From: Tetradesmus obliquus
Taxonomy: Eukaryota; Chlorophyta; Chlorophyceae; Sphaeropleales; Scenedesmaceae
Assembly (NCBI GenBank): GCA_030272155.1
Contig: CP126192.1
Coordinates: 8,714,501 to 8,778,500, forward strand
DNA: 64,000 nt
Direction: 5' to 3'
Shown: in pieces, positions 59,068 to 64,000 of the stretch
How the letters are laid out: each line of letters begins with the position of its first letter
Position numbering within the stretch: position 1 is the first letter of the stretch
The notes under the pieces: model-generated
The model's database searches: none
What the model was told of the DNA's origin: nothing
What the model saw: the letters and a program-made list of their open reading frames with translations, nothing else
Program-made: the position numbers and the translations under genes

Positions 59068-59826
59068 TGGCGCTGGGGAGGGAGGTGCAGCGCAGCTGCT
59101 GCGGGCGTAACCAGCTGCACATGGCTTGCAGTTGTCCTCTGTCTGACGCAGCAATCTTGCTTGCTGCAGGCGTCATTCCCCGGCGTGAACTTCAACGTGG
59201 TCAACGCTGCACGCGGGTCGAGTGACGTCATCGTGGCGTCAACGTGCTGGTACCAGTACGCGCCTCAGGTAGGCTGCATGGCCGTCACACATGGCCAGCG
59301 AGGCTGCACCTGGCGATAAAGAGTGTCCTGCAGCACTTCACCCTGCCCTGGAAACATGTTGATGTTGTCTTGGCACCGCAGCCTTTGCAGCAGCAGCTCG
59401 CTGTGCCCAATGCAGGGCTCTGCAAAGGCGTGGCGGTGTCGCATCATGAACACTGTACACAAGGTGTGCTGGCTGTACCGCACCTGGAGGCAGACACCTG
59501 GTGAAAACCATGAGTGCATGCATATTAATCATCATGAGTGTATGCATACATATCTCAATCATCATGTCAGCTCATAGGCTGCAGCAATTGCATAATGGCA
59601 CCGCTCCCTGCTGGATGGGCAGAGGATGGAGCAGCGCCTCATTGTCCCAAAATGGGCTTGCATTAGTCCATTTGCTGCAAAAGTCCACCAACACATGCTT
59701 CCAGGGTTGGATTGTCGTACAAACACACATGCAGAGCCACAAGTGCCACCTGCGTAGAAGGGGGACCACACATACTGTGAGGTCCATCATGATCATCATC
59801 TGCTGCTGCCGCCGTCGCAACCGCCA

Positions 59827-59866
<40 letters not shown>

Positions 59867-62800
59867 AGGATGCCGACCTGGTGCTGGTGGAGTACAGCCT
59901 CAACGGTTGCCTGGACATCAGCGGCAGGAACCTTTGCAGCAGCACAGCCCGGCTCAGGGTGCGTGCGCCTTCTTAAGCACACAACCAGCCAACGTGACAC
60001 TGGCAGTGTCAAAAGGAATGAGCCGCAAACTGCTGCCATGTGTCGACAGCAGATAGGGTGCTTGATGCGTCTGGCTGATCAGCAACGTCCAGGCTACACT
60101 TGCCCAATAGCAGCATCAGCAGAGCAGCACCATGCCATGCTGGCAGCAGCAGAGCAGCCCTGAGCAGCATCAGCAGCATAGCAGCAGCACAGTGAGGCAC
60201 AGCAATGGAGCTGAGCAATACTGCTGGCAGCTCTTGAACTGCAGTTTTGCACGTCACGCTTCATGACACTGTCTGCTGTAATCTGACTCGAAGATCCTTT
60301 CATTTGCTTGAGACATGCGAACGGCATGCTTCCTGTGGCAACAAGTACTTCAGCTACAAGCTTGCAACATTTGACGACCTAAGCTGTGCGCCTGTGCTGA
60401 CTGGTATAAGCTGCAGGCTGGCCATCACACAACATCACACTTGGCTGCAGGTTTCTGGATGAGGCTCAATGCATTACGCCTTGGAACTGCTTGTACTGCT
60501 GCTGTGCTGCAGGTGGCCCACTACGAGAGCATGTACCGCAGGCTGCTGCGCAGGGCACCCCGCGCAGCGCTCATGAGCGTGGCCACCTTTGGCTTCTGGA
60601 TGGACACAATGGTGCAGGGCAACGCGTCAGTCACAGTGCCTAACGCTTTCAGCAGTACTGGTAAGGTGCTTAGGGGCGGGCAGGCTCTGTGCGGGCGCTG
60701 CAGCATGTTGTGCACAGGGGTGTGCGACGCACTATGAGTGTATGTGGAGGGCACCAAAAAGTAGGCGTGCCAGCATGCAAAAACGTTGGTTGGCATGTAA
60801 GCCTTGGCTTAATGCGCACCAACTCGCTTGCTATTGCATGCTATGCACCTGCGTGGAGATGAGTGTGATGGTTACAAGTATGTCCTGCTGCAATGAACCA
60901 AACACGGCACAAGCCGCATCAGTCTTAGAGAGAGAGAGGGAGAGGGGGGGAGGATAGTTACATGTATAGTCATGCTACGTGATCATGCTGTGCAGGTGAG
61001 GAGCTGCACACCACGATTGCACGGCACTACGGTGCCCCCATGGCCTCAATCCGTGACAGCCTGTTCGGCGTAATCTACAACGATGCAGCCGCACAGCAGC
61101 TGCTGGGCGTCACACGAGCAGCAATGATGGCAGACACTGTGCACCCGAATGCGGCAGGCTTCAGGGTGTGGGGAGACATCGTGGCCTACACAGTGCGGCA
61201 GACGCTGGCTGCAGTGATGGCGAATGGTGCAGCTGAGCCAGCAGCACTGCCAACAGCAGCAGCAGCAACAGCAGCAGCAGCAGTAGAGTTTGGCCTGCCG
61301 CTGCCAGTTAGCCCTGTGGCCGCCCAGCAGGACACAGACACTTGGTGCAGGGAGGGTAGCAGCTTCCAGGCTGTTGCGTCGTGTGTTGCCAAGCGCAAGC
61401 GCAAGTGCTCGTGGCGGACTACCAACTTCCACGACAAGTGCCCACACGACAACTGCAGGCTGCGCGGCTACTTCATGAAAGGCGCAGGCCAGACACTGAA
61501 CATCACGCTTGACACCAGCCTGCTGCCAGCAGCCAGCAACAGCACCAACAGCGCCAGCAGTACTGCTGCACAGTTTGAGCGCAGGTACCTGGCAGTAACG
61601 TACCTGCAGGGCAGCAGCATGCGTGCCGGCAAGGCGGGTGCCGCCACCCTGGCTTGTGTGCGCGGCTGCCGCTGCAAGCCGGTGCAGCTGGCGCTGGGCG
61701 ATCTTGTCCTCACAGGCATTGCAGCAACCGAGGTGAGCCAGGACCCTGCATTGCGATGCCAAGGGGAGAACTGGGGTGAATGATACGCATCAGATGGTCA
61801 CCTGTGTAGCAGTGCCTCAGATAGAGCGCTTTGGCAGCTCAATAGATATGCTTTGCATCAATCCGTGTACTGTAAATGGCAATGATCATTTTGCATGGCA
61901 ATCTAGTAGTTGCCGAGCCCATGTTGCGGCGGTGGCGATATGGTGTCAAACTTTGTTGTCACCTCAACATTGCGTGGGCAGCTGGCTGAGAACCAGCTTA
62001 CAGCCAGTACTTGCAACGCCTTCACCTGCACCCGCACCTGCACCAGCAGGGACACCACATCGCACTGTGAGGCACAGATATGGCGGATGCATGAGCTGTA
62101 TGTTGCGTGGCTGTGTGTCCAACACCCCGGGTGCGGGGCCCGCACTCTGCTGTGCTTGTGGTGCTTGCAGGTCAGCCTGCACCCCAGCTGCCTTGTCAGC
62201 ATCACTGTGGCAGCCAACACCACAACTGGGGGCGATGAGTTTGCAGTGACGGGTGTGGCGGTGGTGCCGTTTACTAAGGCAGCACCGGCCAGCTGGATTG
62301 ACACAGTGGACATGGCAGCTACCAGGGCGGCGGGCGCCCAGCTGCCGATCAGCTGGCCATGACACTGATTAGTGCTTATAAGCACTGGCAGCTGATGCGC
62401 GCCCCTCATGAAGCAATAATGCATCAATGCACATGCTGGGCATCGGTGCCCCATGGAATGTGACGCGGTCTCACCTTCAGCGGCGGCCCAACCGTATAGA
62501 AACGTATACAATGGTTATGCCAAAGCAATCATCCTCCACTTTGATCATAAACAGTTGGTATGTTGTTGCTGCCAATGGCCTGGCCTCTCTCTGTAAAACC
62601 CCATATCTCTGGAAAACCCCACGCATCACCTACTCAGTCAACCACTCAGGCTGAGTTAGGCACAGGGTGACAGCTGCCCAACTGCCAGCATTGAATCTGT
62701 GGTGCACCAGCCTGGTGCCACCACCGGGTGCCTTGAGGCACGAGCTGGTGTGTGCAGTTGCATGCCATGCCGCCGGCATGTTGGCCGCATGTTGGCAACA

Positions 62801-64000
62801 CCATGATGGTGCAGCCTCAGGTTCCGCGTGTTGACTGGTCTAGTATTCTGCGTCACAGTTATGTCCTGCAATGCTTGAACTGGTAGTGAATTGCTGCCTA
62901 TTTCAACCTGGAAGTATGGTGGCAGTTTTGTGCTGCGTTTGCCCAAACAGCCCCGGCCCAGCACCAGTTGGAATCTCCAACGCCCAGTGGTGAGATGCCA
63001 GCAGCAGCACCTATGTTGGACACTGCATCGACAGCAGTTTTGTTGGACGTGCCAGTGGTGACCAAGCCACGGGCACTGTCAGCATTTCGTACAACCAACC
63101 GAGCTGCACAGCCGCGCCACACTGCTAGGCACGTTAGTTGCACACATCAGCTTACACTCAAAAACCCCAACCATGCAAGCCATTCTCACGAGCGCCTTGA
63201 AAGGCTAACCAGATCTCAAGAAACTGTAATGATCATTATCATTGTTGTTGCGCCGCATGTGCACTGCAGGGCCTGTGCCGGCCAGGTCACCCCCAGCGGC
63301 AGCAGCTGCCAGGCCTCCTGTGCACCTGGCTATGCCAATGTAGCCGCCACAGTGCGCGAGGCCGCGTGCCTGAACGGAGTGTGGCGCCAGCCCACAGGAA
63401 ACATGAGCTGCGTCCAGGGTATGCACTGCTGCAGCTGTTCATGTAGATGTGCCTGCAGGTGCTCTGAGTAGCCTGCCATGCACCAGAACACCTGCTGCTG
63501 GCTAGACAGAATAATTGGCTCCTGCTTAGCCTCCCCAGGGGCGAGGGAACATTGCCTGCCAACGGTCTGGCAGCTGCTTTTCAGCAATGTGTGTTGCTGA
63601 GTTTGATATGCTGCTGCTGTGCCTGGAGGCTGCCGAGAGGTCCCAGCATCACTCACCATACTGCAGCTGCCACCGGCCACGCCCAGTAACCTGCGTGCTG
63701 CATCCTGCGGGGATGTTGAATGCTTGATTAAATGTTTTATGCCACCGTGTGAGACTGCTGCTGTTGCTGATGGCGTCCTGCTTTGCGCCCTTGCAGGCAC
63801 TGCGCCCTGCCTGCAGCCTCCGCCGTCTGCCTGGCTGCCCTTTGCGGGCAAGTGGGACTGCAAGTTCACGCCACATGCAGCAGCCTGCACTGCCAGCTGC
63901 GATGCACGCTACACCAAGAGCGGCAACACCCTATCATGGTGCTACAATGGTGTGCGCCCGTCACATGCATTCACTGATATGCCACTGAGCCAGAACACGG
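56109..64000 (+). CDS. 5'-incomplete paralogue of the CCP-like gene (runs past window end)
   Basis: Exons 56109-56423, 56790-57011, 57518-57727, 62926-62989, 63270-63418 and 63797-63949 are all in compatible phase with no internal stop. They match exons 2, 2 again, 3, 4, 5 and 6 of the gene at 39561; the 149- and 153-nt exons keep exactly the same length. The second exon is a tandem extra copy of the first CCP-like module. No signal-peptide exon lies between 55838 and 56109, so either the 5' end was lost in the duplication or it is spliced onto the upstream secreted-protein gene, whose exon 4 ends in matching phase 1. A complete SGNH gene sits in the 5.2-kb gap between exons 3 and 4. Open reading frames suggest recent origin or continued use; expression is unknown. 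A pseudogene is possible. Confidence 0.65.
57324..57341 (+). repeat. Poly-C tract, 18 nt
   Basis: Eighteen consecutive C lie in the intron before the paralogue exon at 57518. Confidence 0.95.
57842..57880 (+). repeat. (CAG)n tract upstream of the SGNH gene
   Basis: A CAG run of ~13 triplets, with shorter CAG/TAG-mixed runs from 57753. It lies in the 709-bp stretch between paralogue exon 57518-57727 and the SGNH start, which holds no other recognised feature and should include the SGNH promoter. Confidence 0.8.
58437..62362 (+). CDS. Secreted SGNH/GDSL-type hydrolase with cysteine-containing C-terminal region
   Basis: Exons 58437-58877, 59170-59268, 59869-59958, 60513-60660, 60996-61732 and 62171-62362 total 1707 nt, 568 aa, in phase. 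The chosen ATG gives a signal peptide (MNLRLLLVLLLASHLGG); in-frame ATGs further upstream would bury it. Block I is VAFGGSLTVG with the probable nucleophile S118. The ARGSSD and EYSLNGC (N192) blocks follow, and DTVHPNAAGF supplies D306 and H309 of the triad. Such enzymes are esterases or acyl-hydrolases acting on lipids or on acetyl groups of wall polysaccharides. The region ~345-568 is unfamiliar, with a basic KRKRKC stretch, several cysteines and N-glycosylation sites; it may be a binding module. TGTAA lies at 62592-62596. The gene lies entirely within one intron position of the CCP-like paralogue, on the same strand. Confidence 0.83.
59000..59063 (+). repeat. (CAG)~21 tract in SGNH intron 1
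   Basis: A CAG run on the sense strand, interrupted once by CAA. It lies ~100 bp before the exon at 59170 and is in the opposite orientation to most intronic tracts. Confidence 0.9.
59831..59868 (+). repeat. (CTG)~12 tract abutting an SGNH acceptor
   Basis: The tract ends in CTGCAG at the exon starting at 59869. Confidence 0.9.
62592..62596 (+). terminator. TGTAA polyadenylation signal, SGNH gene
   Basis: First TGTAA after the SGNH stop codon (62360-62362), about 230 nt downstream, a usual distance for chlorophyte 3' UTRs. Confidence 0.5.

Overview
The window is nuclear DNA of a eukaryotic green alga, most likely a chlorophyte of the Chlorophyceae. The reasons are short exons with GT..AG introns, TGTAA polyadenylation signals, plant or algal families (B3 DNA-binding domain, FAX/Tmemb_14 plastid protein, FAS1 and SGNH secreted proteins), and very many CTG/CAG microsatellites. 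No prokaryotic, organellar, tRNA, rRNA or CRISPR feature was seen. The species assignment is inference. Gene models were built by hand from splice sites, phase continuity and protein homology. All complete models sum to a multiple of three.

Layout, left to right. 1-3009 (-): METTL21-type protein methyltransferase, 3' end cut by the window edge. 3797-9239 (+): secreted two-domain fasciclin protein, divergent from the methyltransferase. 11021-12647 (+): plastid FAX/Tmemb_14 membrane protein. 13558-19572 (+): 12-TM MFS anion transporter. 20337-22483 (-): small cysteine-motif protein, convergent with the transporter. 22748-28211 (-): GPN-loop GTPase 2. 28968-31775 (-): ribosomal protein uL16/RPL10. 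31776-35945: no gene recognised. 35946-37394 (-): single-exon B3-domain protein with polyQ and polyA tracts. 39561-51633 (+): large secreted or type I membrane protein with sushi/CCP-like modules in phase-1 exons. 53343-55838 (+): secreted protein of unknown function. 56109-64000 (+): 5'-incomplete paralogue of the CCP-like gene, with a complete SGNH/GDSL hydrolase gene (58437-62362) inside one of its intron positions.

The most unusual property is at the scale of gene structure. In at least seven genes, short segments spanning an exon edge (exon end plus splice site) are copied one to ten times into the adjacent intron, on the side of that edge. This makes arrays of decoy acceptors or decoy donors next to the true one. 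Even stop-codon edges are copied downstream. The ribosomal protein gene shows none. A segmental duplication links the CCP-like gene to its truncated paralogue, and its breakpoint lies in the last codons of the neighbouring secreted-protein gene.

Several products (FAS1, CCP-like, unknown secreted, SGNH) carry signal peptides and probably act at the cell wall or surface. GPN2 and uL16 are housekeeping genes. No operon-like logic is expected, and none is claimed.
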